Assembly: GCF_017308985.1 (NCBI RefSeq)
Contig: NZ_JADWPE010000003.1
Coordinates: 992,001 to 1,056,000 of the forward strand
Origin: Lysobacter changpingensis
Lineage (GTDB): Bacteria > Pseudomonadota > Gammaproteobacteria > Xanthomonadales > Xanthomonadaceae
DNA length: 64,000 nucleotides
Direction: 5' to 3'
Shown one piece after another: positions 29,683-40,657 of the stretch (the stretch's first letter is position 1; the number at the start of each line of letters is the position of its first letter). A model generated the notes under the pieces. The model had not been told where the DNA came from, ran no database searches, and saw nothing but the letters and a program-made list of their open reading frames with translations. The position numbers and the translations under genes were made by a program.

Positions 29683-30569
29683 GCCGCCAGCGCCCTCGCG
29701 TGCAGCTCGGGCACTTCATGCGCAGTGCCGAACTTGCCCTTCTCGTCGCGCACCACCTGCGCCAGCGCGCACTGCGGATCGTGGGTGAAGAACAGATGCA
29801 CGTTGCGGCGCAGCTTGTCGGCGAGGAACGCCTTCTTCTCGTCGATCAACAATTCCGCGTTACGGTCGTAGCCCATGGTGATGGGCACGTGCACCCACGG
29901 ACGGCCCGGGATGAGATCTGCGCAGAACACCACGCCGCCGTGCGTTTCGCCGTCCACGCGATCTGGGCCGACGATTTCCGACAGCATCAGCCCCGGCGTG
30001 TGCCCGTCGCTGTAGTGGAAACGCACGGTATCGCCGAGCGCGTTCGAGTATTCGCCATCGACCAGTTCCAGGCGGCCGGTGGCTTCCAGCAGCGCGGGAA
30101 GTTCGGGAATGAAACTGGCGCGGTCGCGCGGGTGCGGTTCCAGCGCGCGCTCGTAATGGCGACGACCGACGACGTAGGTCGCGTTCGGGAACAGCAGCTT
30201 CGGCGCCTGCCCTTCGCTCCACGGCGCGAGCAGGCCGCCGGCGTGATCGAAATGCAGGTGGGAGAGGACGACGACGTCGATGTCCTCGGGCTTGAAGCCG
30301 GCGTCATGGAGCGAATCGACCAGCACGTGGCGGTCTTCCACCACGCCGTAGCGTTCGCGCAGCTTCGGCTCGAAGAACGCACCGATGCCGGTTTCGAACA
30401 GCACCGTCTTTCCGTTCAGCGGAGTGGCGAGCAGCGCGCGACACGCGAGGTCGATGCGGTTCTCGTCGTCCGGCGATGCCCAGCGGGCCCACATCGCGCG
30501 CGGCGCGTTGCCGAACATCGCACCGCCGTCGAGCTTCTGGCTGTTGCCGAGGATGGACCAGAGTTTCAT
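29679..30569 (-). CDS. MBL-fold metallo-hydrolase
   Basis: A 296-residue metallo-beta-lactamase-fold hydrolase. The metal motif HLHFDH is at residues 104-109. Further ligands are probably in YSDGHTPG and [10 protein letters not shown]. There is no signal peptide, so it is probably cytoplasmic. Family members include lactonases, glyoxalase-II-like and phosphodiesterase enzymes, and the sequence does not decide between them. It overlaps the TMEM43-like gene by 4 bp. Confidence 0.87.
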   Translation of the reverse strand: MKLWSILGNSQKLDGGAMFGNAPRAMWARWASPDDENRIDLACRALLATPLNGKTVLFETGIGAFFEPKLRERYGVVEDRHVLVDSLHDAGFKPEDIDVVVLSHLHFDHAGGLLAPWSEGQAPKLLFPNATYVVGRRHYERALEPHPRDRASFIPELPALLEATGRLELVDGEYSNALGDTVRFHYSDGHTPGLMLSEIVGPDRVDGETHGGVVFCADLIPGRPWVHVPITMGYDRNAELLIDEKKAFLADKLRRNVHLFFTHDPQCALAQVVRDEKGKFGTAHEVPELHARALAA

Positions 30570-30928
30570 GGCGTCACCATTGCGTCGTTACGGCTCGATT
30601 TTAGCGCTGCGGGCGGGGAAATCGAATGGCACTTCAGGGGTCGTTGGCAGGTGCCGGCGTCGCAGCGGCCACTACTTTCCGGCACCCCGGCGAAGGCTTG
30701 AATTCAGGCCGTAACGCCTGAACGCTCCAACATCGGCAAACCACAGCGCCGTCATTCCAGCGAAAGCCGAAACCCATCTCGATGTTGCTGGTTCGTGAGG
30801 CGCGAAGGACGTGAGCCATGCGAAGCGAAAGCATCGCAAGAACCGGCGCTCATCGGCCTGGATCCCGGCTTTCGCCGGGATGACGTTCCGGCAAAGCCGC
30901 GTCCGCGTTGCGAACGCGGGCCAGATCG
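30570..30928. repeat. Intergenic stretch with family-B repeats
   Basis: No gene was seen. The stretch holds three family-B repeat units: CACCCCGGCGAAGGC near 30674, CGTCATTCCAGCGAAAGCC near 30750 and GGATCCCGGCTTTCGCCGGG near 30862. The last is followed by GATGACGTTCCGGCAAAGCC and a GCGTCCGC hairpin. The final 65 bp are nearly duplicated at 33305-33375. The region 30570-30668 shows nothing recognisable. Confidence 0.6.
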
Positions 30929-32662
30929 TCACTTCACCAGCACATCCGCCTTCCCCACCGGATTGCGCGGATCCGTGCCGCCTTCCAGCGTGTTGGCGCG
31001 CTTGTCCCACGACACCGTCTGCAGGTTGCCCCAGGTGCGTTCGCCGTCATTGACCTTGTGGCCCATCGCTTCCAGCGCCTTCACCGTTTCCGGCGACAGG
31101 GCATCGGGTTCGGCCGAGATCACGTCGGGCATCCACTGGTGATGGATGCGCGGCTTCGCGGCGACCTGTTGCGCGGTCAGGCCATCGTCGTAGGCGAGGA
31201 TGCCGATCAGCACCTCGGTGATGATGCGGCTTCCACCCGGCGCGCCGAGGATGGCGAGCTCATCCTTCGATTCGATGAAACTCGGCGTCATCGAGCTGAG
31301 CATGCGCTTGCCCGGCGCCGGCGCGTTCGCCTCGAAACCCATCACGCCGAACGCGTTCGGCGTGCCCGGACGCAGCGCGAAATCATCCATTTCGTCGTTG
31401 AGCAGCACGCCGGTGCCGGGCGCGACCAGGCCCGAGCCGTACAGCAGGTTCACCGTCTGCGTGGTCGAGACGCGATTTCCCTCGGCATCGAGAATGGAGA
31501 AGTGCGTGGTCTCGTCGTCTTCCAGCGGCGCGGGCTGGCCGGGCAGCAGGTCGCTCGGCGTGGCTTTCGACGGATGGATGCCGGCGCGTTGGCCGGCGGC
31601 ATAATCGGCGCTGGTCAGGCGCGCGAGCGGCATCTTCACGAAGTCAGGATCGCCGAGGTAGATCGTGCGGTCGCGGAACGCGCGGCGCATCGATTCGGCG
31701 ATCAGGTGCGTGCGCTGCGCTTCATCGAGCGACTTGAGGTCCCAGCCCGACAGCATCTGCAGCATCTGCGCGATCGCCACGCCACCCGACGACGGCGGCG
31801 GCGCGGTGGTGATGCTCCAGTCTCGGTACTTGAAATGCAGCGGTTCGCGTTCCTTGACGCGGTAACCGCTGAGCTCCTCCGCGCGCCAGCGCCCGCCCTC
31901 CTCCTTCACCGCGGCCAGCAGCTTCTTCGCCACTTCGCCCTTGTAGAAACCGTCGAACCCCTTCTCGCCCAACAGTTCCAGCGTGCGCGCGAGGTCCGGC
32001 TGCCTGAGGACCTCTCCCGCCTTCGGCGGCGTGCCGTCGGCGAGGAACACCTCGCGCGTGCCGCGATAGCGTTCCATCACTTCGCGACGGCTGGCGTAGC
32101 CGCGTTCCAGGCGCGGATAGACCGCGAAACCTTCGCGCGCGACGCGGATCGCCGGCGCCAACGCGGTCTTCAGCGGCAGCCGGCCGTACTTGCCCGAGAC
32201 GTGCACGAGCGCGGCCGGCAAACCCGGAATGCCCGCCGACCACGGGCCGTTGGTCGCGCGGTCGTTGTCGAGCTCCCCGTTTGGCGTGAGATAGGCCTGC
32301 GGCGTGGCCGATTCGGGCGCGGTTTCGCGCGCGTCGACGAACACGTCCTTCCCGCTCTTCGCATCGTGCAGCAGGAAGAAACCGCCACCGCCGACGCCGG
32401 AGCTGATCGGCTCCACGACCGAGAGCATCGCCGACACCGCCACCGCCGCGTCGAACGCGTTGCCGCCCTGGCGGATCATTTCCATGCCGGCGTCGGTGGC
32501 GAGCGCGTGCGCGCTGGCGATCGCGGCACCGGGCGGATGGGTGGTGGTGGCCTTGTTCGCCGGCGCTTGCGCGGGGGCGGCCTGCAGCGGAGACGTCGCG
32601 AGGAACAACAGGCTTGCGGTCAGGAGGGTTCGGCTGGCCAGCACGCGCAACGTCTTTCGCAT
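30929..32662 (-). CDS. ggt: Gamma-glutamyltranspeptidase
   Basis: A 577-residue periplasmic Ntn hydrolase that cleaves gamma-glutamyl bonds such as in glutathione. The signal peptide ends near LQAAPA. GNAFDAAVAVSAMLSVVEP and GVGGGGF mark the large subunit. Self-cleavage is expected before the catalytic Thr near residue 385 in ETTHFSI, and the small subunit contains SSMTPSF and GAPGGSRII. The start overlaps the ferredoxin stop by one base (TGATG). Confidence 0.95.
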   Translation of the reverse strand: MRKTLRVLASRTLLTASLLFLATSPLQAAPAQAPANKATTTHPPGAAIASAHALATDAGMEMIRQGGNAFDAAVAVSAMLSVVEPISSGVGGGGFFLLHDAKSGKDVFVDARETAPESATPQAYLTPNGELDNDRATNGPWSAGIPGLPAALVHVSGKYGRLPLKTALAPAIRVAREGFAVYPRLERGYASRREVMERYRGTREVFLADGTPPKAGEVLRQPDLARTLELLGEKGFDGFYKGEVAKKLLAAVKEEGGRWRAEELSGYRVKEREPLHFKYRDWSITTAPPPSSGGVAIAQMLQMLSGWDLKSLDEAQRTHLIAESMRRAFRDRTIYLGDPDFVKMPLARLTSADYAAGQRAGIHPSKATPSDLLPGQPAPLEDDETTHFSILDAEGNRVSTTQTVNLLYGSGLVAPGTGVLLNDEMDDFALRPGTPNAFGVMGFEANAPAPGKRMLSSMTPSFIESKDELAILGAPGGSRIITEVLIGILAYDDGLTAQQVAAKPRIHHQWMPDVISAEPDALSPETVKALEAMGHKVNDGERTWGNLQTVSWDKRANTLEGGTDPRNPVGKADVLVK

Positions 32663-32916
32663 CAGGGGGTCTCCTGTCGCAGTCCGGCCAGTTTGGCCAG
32701 CAGCTGTTCCTGGGTTTCGGGATGGTCCGGGTCGGGGTCGATGCACTCGACCGGACAGACGACCACGCATTGCGGCTCGTCGAAATGGCCGACGCATTCG
32801 GTGCAGCGCGCCGGATCGATCACGTAGATCGTTTCGCCCTGCGAGATCGCCTGGTTCGGGCAAGCCGGTTCACAGACGTCGCAATTGACGCAGAGCTCGT
32901 TGATCTTGAGGGACAT
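32662..32916 (-). CDS. Ferredoxin, 2[4Fe-4S], YfhL type
   Basis: An 84-residue electron carrier. The first cluster motif is CVNCDVCEPACP. The second is CTECVGHFDEPQCVVVCP, with the 8-residue insertion typical of Alvin-type/YfhL ferredoxins. The C-terminal tail is ETQEQLLAKLAGLRQ. Translationally coupled to ggt by TGATG. Confidence 0.93.
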   Translation of the reverse strand: MSLKINELCVNCDVCEPACPNQAISQGETIYVIDPARCTECVGHFDEPQCVVVCPVECIDPDPDHPETQEQLLAKLAGLRQETP

Positions 32917-33300
32917 GCGGACATTGTCTCATGCCCGGCACGCCCGCCGGTCACCCGCGCCCGATGCCCAGCCCGGCCACCGCCTTCGGGTTGCCGAACA
33001 CTTCGATCTGCCCCATGTGCACCGAGCGCACCAGGGGCAGCCCCAGACGCCGCCACCGTGAGCGCGGAGGGCCGGTTGAGCACGGCCTGCTTCACCTGCC
33101 CCATGTCGATGCGCTTGCATGGATAGAGGCGGCGACCACGTCGTGCCCGGGGGTAATCGAACATTCGCACCAGGTCTTCGGCGACGACGCCCATGTCGTC
33201 GTCCCAAACAGCATGTGCGAGGCGCTGGAGTTGAACAGGAACCCGTTGGCGAGCGTCGTTGCGCGCCAGGAGCGCAAAACGCACGGGCCCGCTTTCGCGG
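32917..33300 (-). pseudogene. Possible degraded gene remnant
   Basis: No intact gene fits these 380 bp. Minus-strand fragments in different frames read like natural protein, for example DMGVVAEDLVRMFDYPRA, MGQVKQAVLNRPSALT and, in another frame, VRSVHMGQIEVFGNPKAVAG ending in a stop near 32953. This suggests a gene broken by frameshifts. The family was not recognised. A chance open frame cannot be excluded. Confidence 0.3.
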
Positions 33301-33375
33301 GCCCGCTGGATCCCGGCTTTCGCCGGGATGACGTCCGGGCAAAGCCGCGTCCGCCGAGCGGACGCGGGCCGGAAC
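33286..33375. repeat. Hairpin cluster with family-B repeat
   Basis: GGGCCCGC-TTTC-GCGGGCCC, then GGATCCCGGCTTTCGCCGGG with ATGACGTCCGGGCAAAGCC, then GCGTCCGC-CGA-GCGGACGC. The last two parts match the stretch just downstream of ggt (30860-30925), and each ends a few bases from a stop codon. Confidence 0.7.
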
Positions 33376-33376
33376 G

Positions 33377-33868
33377 TCACTTCGCTTCGATGAACTCGAA
33401 CTTCGCGCCCGACGGCTCGACGGCGGCCTTGACGCGGTCGGTGTCGGCCGGCGCGCCGATGAACATCACACGCACGCCCTTCATCGTGCCCGGCTGGGCC
33501 TGGGCGAAAGCGGCGATGGCAAGGTCGGCCGACTTGGCCGAGTTCTGCGAGCCGAACGCCAGCAGCGTGCCGTCCACGCCGCCACGGGCCACGTCGCCCG
33601 TCGCCTTTTCCAGCTGGCGGTCGTACTCGCCCTGGAAGTCGGCGCCGGCCGGATCCGGCAGCGTGTACAGGTAGACGTTGGTCGCGCCTTCGATGTTGCG
33701 CTTGACGACTTCGGTCAGGTACGTGTCCCACGCCGCGCTGTCGTTGGTGGTCGGCGCGGCCAGCGGGGCCTCGGCGACGGCGGCGGTCTTTTCTTCCTGC
33801 TTGTTGCAGGCGGCCAGGAGCGGCATCGACAGGCAGGCGATCAGCAGCAGGCGGGTGGTGGTCTTCAT
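33377..33868 (-). CDS. Hypothetical lipoprotein
   Basis: A 163-residue exported protein. The signal peptide has lipobox LLAAC (residues 17-21), followed by a short charged linker and a globular domain containing NIEGATNVYLYTLPD and VMFIGAPADTDRVKAAVEP. No family was recognised. It stands alone between a repeat cluster and coaD. Confidence 0.8.
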   Translation of the reverse strand: MKTTTRLLLIACLSMPLLAACNKQEEKTAAVAEAPLAAPTTNDSAAWDTYLTEVVKRNIEGATNVYLYTLPDPAGADFQGEYDRQLEKATGDVARGGVDGTLLAFGSQNSAKSADLAIAAFAQAQPGTMKGVRVMFIGAPADTDRVKAAVEPSGAKFEFIEAK

Positions 33869-33932
33869 CGGATTCCCCTCGGTTCGTTCCGGGTGTTGGT
33901 GGTGATGGAGCGTCCGATCCGGCGGCGCCGGA

Positions 33933-35094
<1,162 letters not shown>

Positions 35095-35158
35095 CGGGGG
35101 CTCTCGAGGGCCGGTGCTAGCATGTGCGCATTCTCGCGCATTCCCCCACGCCGCCTCG

Positions 35159-36421
35159 ATGTTCGACTTTTTCCGTCGCAAGAAAGACCAGACCCCGGCC
35201 GATGCGGCAAAGCCCGAAGGCGCGCAGGAGCGCTACAGCATCGAGGAACTGGCCGCGGCGTTCCCATCGCGCGAGGCCGAGCCCGAACCCGCCCCGCAGA
35301 CGGAAGCGGTCCCGGCGGATGTCGCGCCCGCATCGCCGTCCACGGCGGAACCGGTCGCCGCGCCGGCCGAACCCGAGCCCGTTCCCGCCGAAGTGATCGC
35401 CGCCGCGCTCGACGTCGAACCGGTTGCCGCCGCGGCCGATCCCGACATCGCCGCCGCGGCACCGATCACGCCGACGGTTCCGGTCGCCGAGCCCGCCGCC
35501 CCCGGGAAGACCGGCTGGCGCGAACGCCTGCGCGGTTCGGCCTTCGCGCGCAGCTTCAGTGGGTTGATCTCGCGTCATCCGCGCCTGGACGACGACCTGC
35601 TCGACGAAATCGAAACCGCGCTGATCACCGCCGACGTCGGCGTGGGCGCGACCACGCAGCTGGTCGAATCGCTGCGCAAGCGCATGAAGGCGCGCGAATT
35701 CGCCGACGCCAACGCGCTGCTCACCGCGCTGCGCGCCGATCTGATCGCGATGCTCAAGCCCGTCGCGCAGCCGCTGCAGATCGACACGAATGCGAAGCCC
35801 TTCGTCCTGCTCACCGTCGGCGTCAACGGCGTGGGCAAGACCACGACCATCGGCAAGCTCGCCAAGCGCTTCAAGGACGAGAACCGCCCGCTGATGCTCG
35901 CCGCCGGCGACACCTTCCGCGCCGCTGCCGTCGCGCAGCTGCAGGCGTGGGGCGAGCGCAACGGCGTGCCGGTCGTCGCGCAGGGGCAGAATGCCGATGC
36001 CGCCTCCGTCGCGTTCGACGCCTTGCAGGCCGCCCGGGCGCGCGGCACGCAGGTGCTGATCGCCGATACCGCCGGCCGCCTGCACACGCAGCAGGGCCTG
36101 ATGGCCGAGCTGGGCAAGATCAAGCGCGTGCTGCAGAAGATCGACGCGTCCGCGCCGCATGAGGTGCTGATGGTGATCGACGGCACCACCGGCCAGAACG
36201 CGCTCTCGCAGCTGCGCCAGTTCCATGCGGCGGTGGGCGTGACGGGACTGGTGGTCACCAAGCTCGACGGCACGGCGAAGGGCGGCGTGGTGTTCGCGCT
36301 CGCGCGCGAGTTCGGCATTCCGATCCGCTTCGCCGGCATCGGCGAGCGCCCGGAAGATCTGCGCGTGTTCGACGCCGAAGCCTTCGTCGACGCGCTGCTG
36401 CCCGAATCCCTCGGCGCCTGA
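35159..36421 (+). CDS. ftsY: Signal recognition particle receptor FtsY
   Basis: A 420-residue SRP receptor GTPase. The N-terminal A domain (residues about 10-115) is acidic and Pro/Ala/Glu-rich. The N domain and GTPase domain follow, with GVNGVGKTTTIGKLA (G1), DTFRAAAVAQL, DTAGRLHT (G3), TKLDGTAKGG (G4) and FAGIGERPEDLRVF. It targets ribosomes making membrane proteins to SecYEG. Confidence 0.97.
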   Translation: MFDFFRRKKDQTPADAAKPEGAQERYSIEELAAAFPSREAEPEPAPQTEAVPADVAPASPSTAEPVAAPAEPEPVPAEVIAAALDVEPVAAAADPDIAAAAPITPTVPVAEPAAPGKTGWRERLRGSAFARSFSGLISRHPRLDDDLLDEIETALITADVGVGATTQLVESLRKRMKAREFADANALLTALRADLIAMLKPVAQPLQIDTNAKPFVLLTVGVNGVGKTTTIGKLAKRFKDENRPLMLAAGDTFRAAAVAQLQAWGERNGVPVVAQGQNADAASVAFDALQAARARGTQVLIADTAGRLHTQQGLMAELGKIKRVLQKIDASAPHEVLMVIDGTTGQNALSQLRQFHAAVGVTGLVVTKLDGTAKGGVVFALAREFGIPIRFAGIGERPEDLRVFDAEAFVDALLPESLGA

Positions 36422-36438
36422 CGCCGCGCCGGCACCGC

Positions 36439-37707
36439 ATGGCCGCGCCGGAACCGCAACCTTCCCCGCCGCGCCGGCGCCGCATCGCGCTGCTGGTGCT
36501 GACCGTCGCACTGGCGCTGCTCGCCTTCGCGCTGCACTGGATGTCGCGACCGGACCGCGTCGCCGCGTTGATCCTCGCGCGCGTCGGCAGCGCGCTGGGC
36601 CTGGAAATCACCGCCAGCGGCGCCGCCGAATACCGCCTGCGAGGCACGCCGATGCTGGCGATCCGCGACGTCGTCGCGCGCAAGCCGGGCGATCCGACGC
36701 CGCTGCTACGCGCCGAACGCATCCAGCTGGAACTGCCGTGGTCGACGATCCGCGCGCTCGGCGCCGACCTCACCGTGCGTCGCATCGAACTGGACGCGCC
36801 CGAACTCGACCTGCCCGCCCTGCAGCGCTGGATGGCGACGCGTCCGCCATCCACGCAGCCGCCGCGCATGCCGACGCTGACCGACGGCCTGCGTATCGTG
36901 CGCGGTCGCGTGATCGGCGACGGCTGGCGCGTGGAGGCGATCGACGCCGACCTGCCGTCGTTCGCGCCCGATCGCGCGGTGCGTGGCCGCCTGCTCGGAC
37001 GCTTCGCCACCGGCGCGGTGCGCGTCCCGTTCGACGTGCATGCGGCGCTGACACGCCCGGCCGCGCGCGCAGGACTCGGGGTGGTCGGCAACGTCACCGT
37101 GCAGTCGGCGCCGTGGGCGATGCCGATGCGGACGCAGCTTTCCGGACGGCTGCACAACGGCGCCGACGGCATCGGCCTGGACGACATGCGGCTGGGCGCC
37201 GACGCGACGTACCGCAACGGCGACACCGATCTTGCGTTCACCTACGGCCTCGCCGGTCCGCTGCGCGTGCGCGCAGGCACGTTGCGCATCGCGACGCTGG
37301 GCGCGGTGGTGTACGGCACCGGCGTGGTGCCGAGCCTGCATTCCTCCGGCGCGCTCACTTTCGGCGATGCGCTGGGCCTGCGGCTCGACGGCACGTTGTC
37401 GTCGTGGCCACGCGCGTGGCCGGCGTTGCCGTCGCCCCTGTCGGAATCGACCACGCCCCTCCCCTTCGAACTCGACTATCGCGGACGCGCCGATCTGTCG
37501 GACCGCACCGCGCTGCGCCTGGCGCGCGACGACACGCGATTCGACGGTTCCTTCCGCCTGCCGGCCATCCTTGCGTGGATCGACGCATCGGCTGGCGGTT
37601 CGCCGCTGCCGCCGCTGGACGGCCGACTCGGCAGCCCACGACTTGAAATCGCCGGCGCCACGCTCGAAGGCGTGGACGTCCAGTTCGGCGAAGACGCATC
37701 ACCATGA
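36439..37707 (+). CDS. AsmA-like membrane protein
   Basis: A 422-residue protein with an N-terminal membrane helix (IALLVLTVALALLAFALHW) and a long periplasmic beta-rich region. Features such as VGSALGLEITASGAAEYRL, ERIQLELPW and repeated strand patterns resemble AsmA/YhdP-type proteins, thought to bridge lipids between membranes. The call is by general pattern, not a sharp motif. It follows ftsY by 17 bp and its stop overlaps the mutY start (ATGA). Confidence 0.7.
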   Translation: MAAPEPQPSPPRRRRIALLVLTVALALLAFALHWMSRPDRVAALILARVGSALGLEITASGAAEYRLRGTPMLAIRDVVARKPGDPTPLLRAERIQLELPWSTIRALGADLTVRRIELDAPELDLPALQRWMATRPPSTQPPRMPTLTDGLRIVRGRVIGDGWRVEAIDADLPSFAPDRAVRGRLLGRFATGAVRVPFDVHAALTRPAARAGLGVVGNVTVQSAPWAMPMRTQLSGRLHNGADGIGLDDMRLGADATYRNGDTDLAFTYGLAGPLRVRAGTLRIATLGAVVYGTGVVPSLHSSGALTFGDALGLRLDGTLSSWPRAWPALPSPLSESTTPLPFELDYRGRADLSDRTALRLARDDTRFDGSFRLPAILAWIDASAGGSPLPPLDGRLGSPRLEIAGATLEGVDVQFGEDASP

Positions 37708-38777
37708 CCGCACGCACCACCCCGCCCGATTTCGCCGCCCGCCTGCTCGCCTGGTTCGACGTGAGCGGTCGCCACGACCTGCCCTGGCAGCATCCGCGCA
37801 CGCCGTATCGCGTGTGGCTGTCGGAAATCATGCTGCAGCAGACGCAGGTGAAAACCGCCGCGCCGTATTTCCAGCGCTTCGTCGATGCATTGCCGACGTT
37901 GCGCGACCTCGCCGCCGCGCCGCTCGACGACGTGCTCGCGTTGTGGTCGGGGCTGGGCTACTACGCCCGCGCGCGCAACCTGCATGCCGCCGCGAAGCAA
38001 TGCGTCGAACGGCATGGCGGCGATTTGCCGCGCGATCTCGATGCGCTCACCGCACTGCCCGGCGTGGGACGCAGCACGGCGGCGGCGATCGCCTCGCAGG
38101 CGTGGAACGACCGTCACGCGATCCTCGACGGCAACGTCAAGCGCGTGCTGAGCCGTTATCACGGCATCGATGGATATCCGGGGCTGCCGGCGATCGAGAA
38201 GCAGCTGTGGGCGCTCGCCGAGGCGCACGTCGCCAGCGCGCAGCTGCCCGGCAGGCGCATGGCCGATTACACGCAGGCGCAGATGGACCTCGGTGCGACG
38301 CTGTGCACGCGCGCCGATCCTGCCTGCGTGCTGTGCCCGCTGCAGGAGGACTGCGTCGCGCGGCGCGAAGGCCGCACCGCCGAACTGCCCACGCCCAAGC
38401 CCGGCAAAACACCGCCGCAGAAATACGCGCACGTGCTGTGGGCCGAGGACGCGCAGGGCCGCATCCTGATGCTGCGCCGCCCGCCGACCGGCATCTGGGC
38501 CTCGCTATGGACGCTGCCGCAGGCCGACGACGCCGACGCCGCGCGCGGATGGTTCGATCAGCACCTGTCCGGCGACTACGCCAGCGCCCGCGCGCTGCCG
38601 CCGATCGACCACGCCTTCAGCCACTACAAGCTGCAATTGCAGCCGCTGCGCCTGCGTGCCGAAGCGCGTTCGTGGATCGGCGACAATGACGACCTGCGCT
38701 GGGTCGCGCGCGAGGAATTGGCATCGCTCGGCATTCCCGCTCCGATCCGCAAACTGCTCACGAACCAAGGCGCCTGA
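37704..38777 (+). CDS. mutY: A/G-specific adenine glycosylase MutY
   Basis: A 357-residue DNA repair enzyme that removes adenine opposite 8-oxoguanine. The helix-hairpin-helix [15 protein letters not shown] carries the catalytic Asp downstream in [12 protein letters not shown]. The iron-sulfur ligands are [19 protein letters not shown]-terminal NUDIX-like recognition domain begins near [17 protein letters not shown]. It is the second gene of an AsmA-like/mutY/yggX unit. Confidence 0.96.
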   Translation: MTARTTPPDFAARLLAWFDVSGRHDLPWQHPRTPYRVWLSEIMLQQTQVKTAAPYFQRFVDALPTLRDLAAAPLDDVLALWSGLGYYARARNLHAAAKQCVERHGGDLPRDLDALTALPGVGRSTAAAIASQAWNDRHAILDGNVKRVLSRYHGIDGYPGLPAIEKQLWALAEAHVASAQLPGRRMADYTQAQMDLGATLCTRADPACVLCPLQEDCVARREGRTAELPTPKPGKTPPQKYAHVLWAEDAQGRILMLRRPPTGIWASLWTLPQADDADAARGWFDQHLSGDYASARALPPIDHAFSHYKLQLQPLRLRAEARSWIGDNDDLRWVAREELASLGIPAPIRKLLTNQGA

Positions 38778-38778
38778 C

Positions 38779-39057
38779 ATGCCCCGCACCGTCTACTGCG
38801 AATACGAGAAGCGCGAAACCGAAGGGCTCGATTTCGTGCCCTGGCCCGGCGAATTGGGCAAGCGCGTGTTCGCGCACATCGGCAAGGGCGCGTGGGCGGC
38901 GTGGCTCGCGCACCAGACCATGCTCATCAACGAGAACCGTCTCTCGCCGATGAACCCGCAGCATCGCGCCTTCCTCGAAGGCGAAATGACCAAGTTCCTC
39001 TTCGGCGGCGACGCGGCCAAACCGGCCGGCTACGTGCCGCCGGAGCAGGAAAGCTAG
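38779..39057 (+). CDS. yggX: Fe(2+)-trafficking protein YggX
   Basis: A 92-residue protein that protects iron-sulfur clusters from oxidation. The start [17 protein letters not shown], the PGELGKR element and [20 protein letters not shown] are characteristic. One base after mutY, as in many gammaproteobacteria. Its TAG stop overlaps the stop of the convergent DUF6491 gene in a shared CTAG. Confidence 0.96.
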   Translation: MPRTVYCEYEKRETEGLDFVPWPGELGKRVFAHIGKGAWAAWLAHQTMLINENRLSPMNPQHRAFLEGEMTKFLFGGDAAKPAGYVPPEQES

Positions 39058-39497
39058 GATGTCTTCTCGCGCTCGGCCGTCTGCGCCTCGCGCTTTTCCT
39101 GCTCGGCGGCCTTGAGCGACTTCACGTTGATCGGGCGCATTTCGCGGATCCAGCAGGGCATCTGGTTCGGCCCGCGGCCGAGCACGATGACCTTGTCGAA
39201 GTTGGCGTACACGCGCCCCATCTGGTTGGTCACGGTGATGGCGTTGGCGAAGTCCAGGTCCTGGCAGCGGCCCTTCAGTTCGATCAGGTAGGCGGTGCTC
39301 GGCTTGGTCCACACGGCGAGCGCGGAATCGCCCAGCGGCGTCCAGCCGTCGAGCCTGCCGAAGTACTGGAAGTTGGCGACCGGCGCGCCGGCGTTGGCGC
39401 GATAGAGCGCGAGCCGGTCGGCATCGCTGATGCGCGCATCCGTCGCGCAAGCGGTGAAGGCCAGGGTCGAAAGCAGCGCTGTGAGAAGGGCTTTCAT
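39054..39497 (-). CDS. DUF6491-like exported protein
   Basis: A 147-residue protein with a lipoprotein-like signal ([10 protein letters not shown], residues about 8-17). The domain includes [29 protein letters not shown] and [13 protein letters not shown], resembling the DUF6491 family of Xanthomonadaceae. Function unknown. It is convergent with yggX. Confidence 0.75.
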   Translation of the reverse strand: MKALLTALLSTLAFTACATDARISDADRLALYRANAGAPVANFQYFGRLDGWTPLGDSALAVWTKPSTAYLIELKGRCQDLDFANAITVTNQMGRVYANFDKVIVLGRGPNQMPCWIREMRPINVKSLKAAEQEKREAQTAEREKTS

Positions 39498-39670
39498 CGA
39501 GGATTCCTTGCAGCCGACCGGGCTGCGGCATGGACCGTCGCCCCATCATGCACCCGCCCGCCGCACCCGCCGGACCGCCCCACCCGACCCGTTCAGCACA
39601 CATCCGGCTTGCGCAGCCCGACGGCCATCCGTATCATTCCGCTTCTCGCACGGCCAGCCCGTTGCGGAAT

Positions 39671-39746
39671 GGCCGGGTAGCTCAGTTGGTAGAGCAGGGG
39701 ATTGAAAATCCCCGTGTCGGGGGTTCGATTCCCTCCCCGGCCACCA
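39671..39746 (+). tRNA. tRNA-Phe (GAA)
   Basis: 76 nt with acceptor stem GGCCGGG/CCCGGCC, D-arm TAGCTCAGTTGGTAGAGCA, anticodon loop ATTGAAAAT (anticodon GAA), T-arm GGTTCGATTCC and an encoded CCA. Its 3' end borders the foreign region, so it is the likely integration target. Confidence 0.97.
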
Positions 39747-39758
39747 TGATCAAACGCA

Positions 39759-39798
39759 AGCCCAGTAAGGCTCTCAGGCCCTACTGGGCTTTTGTTTT
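39759..39798 (+). terminator. Intrinsic terminator after tRNA-Phe
   Basis: A stem AGCCCAGTA/TACTGGGCT followed by TTTGTTTT, 12 bp after the tRNA CCA. Confidence 0.88.
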
Positions 39799-39847
39799 GA
39801 GGCTAGGCCCGGATCGTGGGTAGCACCTGGGTAGCACGGCGGAACGA

Positions 39848-40117
39848 TCAGCGCCCTTCGTACAGCGCGACCGGATCGTTTCGGAGCCGCCACGCGTTCC
39901 ATGTGCCGACTGCAAACATCACGAGCCCGGCAACTGCGAACAGGCGCGGCGCCCACATGAAAGTCTCGAAGATGGGCTGAGCGAGATCCGATGCGGACGC
40001 GCCAACGCTCTTCAGGAAGCCGCCGAGGATGATGGCGACCAGCACGAGCACGCCTGCCTGCAACTGCATGGCCGTCGCCCTGCGCTGCGCCTTCCGATAC
40101 CACCGTTCGAAATCCAT
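39848..40117 (-). CDS. Small two-helix membrane protein
   Basis: An 89-residue protein with two hydrophobic helices (AGVLVLVAIILGGFL and LFAVAGLVMFAVGTW) and basic ends. No family was recognised. It is the first gene after tRNA-Phe inside the element, on the opposite strand. Confidence 0.6.
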   Translation of the reverse strand: MDFERWYRKAQRRATAMQLQAGVLVLVAIILGGFLKSVGASASDLAQPIFETFMWAPRLFAVAGLVMFAVGTWNAWRLRNDPVALYEGR

Positions 40118-40657
40118 TGCTCACTCCGTTGAGGTTGGGGAGGTGGCATCAGACCTGCCCCCGATCTCACCGGTTGCGACCCGGTCCCAACCGGCCTGCA
40201 AATCATCGAGGCTGGCCCCTGGCCTTGGGCGATTCGCCGACGTAAGCTGACGACCTGCAAGACGCGACCGGCCCGCTATGGCCGACACTTGAGAAAGTGA
40301 CGCGACTGAGTAGGGCGACCCGTTCCCGTCATTTCGCCCGCTACGCCTGGCGCAGAGCCGCTGAGGCGTTGATGGATGAGATTGTGAAGTTGCCCAATCA
40401 AGGCGAATCGCCACTGTTACCCCCTGTTCTCAGCGGCGCCGAGCACCACAGAGACGAGCCCGGGTCTCCTTGATATCTGTTGTTAGCAGTGGCAGCTTGG
40501 CCCGCGTTGCGCGGTCTCTTTGGGGCCTGAAAAAACGCTGCGCCCAATCGGTCACACATGTCCACAAACGTCCACCCTGCTTCCCAAGGACCGGACATGC
40601 CATTCCACCGATCCTTGCCGCATGCGAGCATGGATCAATCGGTTGAAGGGCGACACC
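40118..40657. other. 540 bp without a clear gene
   Basis: A minus-strand frame (40121-40414, 97 codons) ends 3 bp before the membrane protein gene but has no recognisable domain or good ribosome binding site over most of its length; its last 30 codons look more natural. Nothing else supportable was seen. The stretch may be upstream regulatory DNA or decayed sequence. Confidence 0.4.

Noticed and set aside
39817..39836. Direct repeat GGGTAGCAC near the tRNA
   Set aside because: Two copies 10-11 bp apart are suggestive of recombinase arm sites but too short to support without the matching element end.
40121..40414. 97-codon minus-strand frame
   Set aside because: No domain, no convincing ribosome binding site, Ser/Arg-rich. 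Kept only as a note under the gap.
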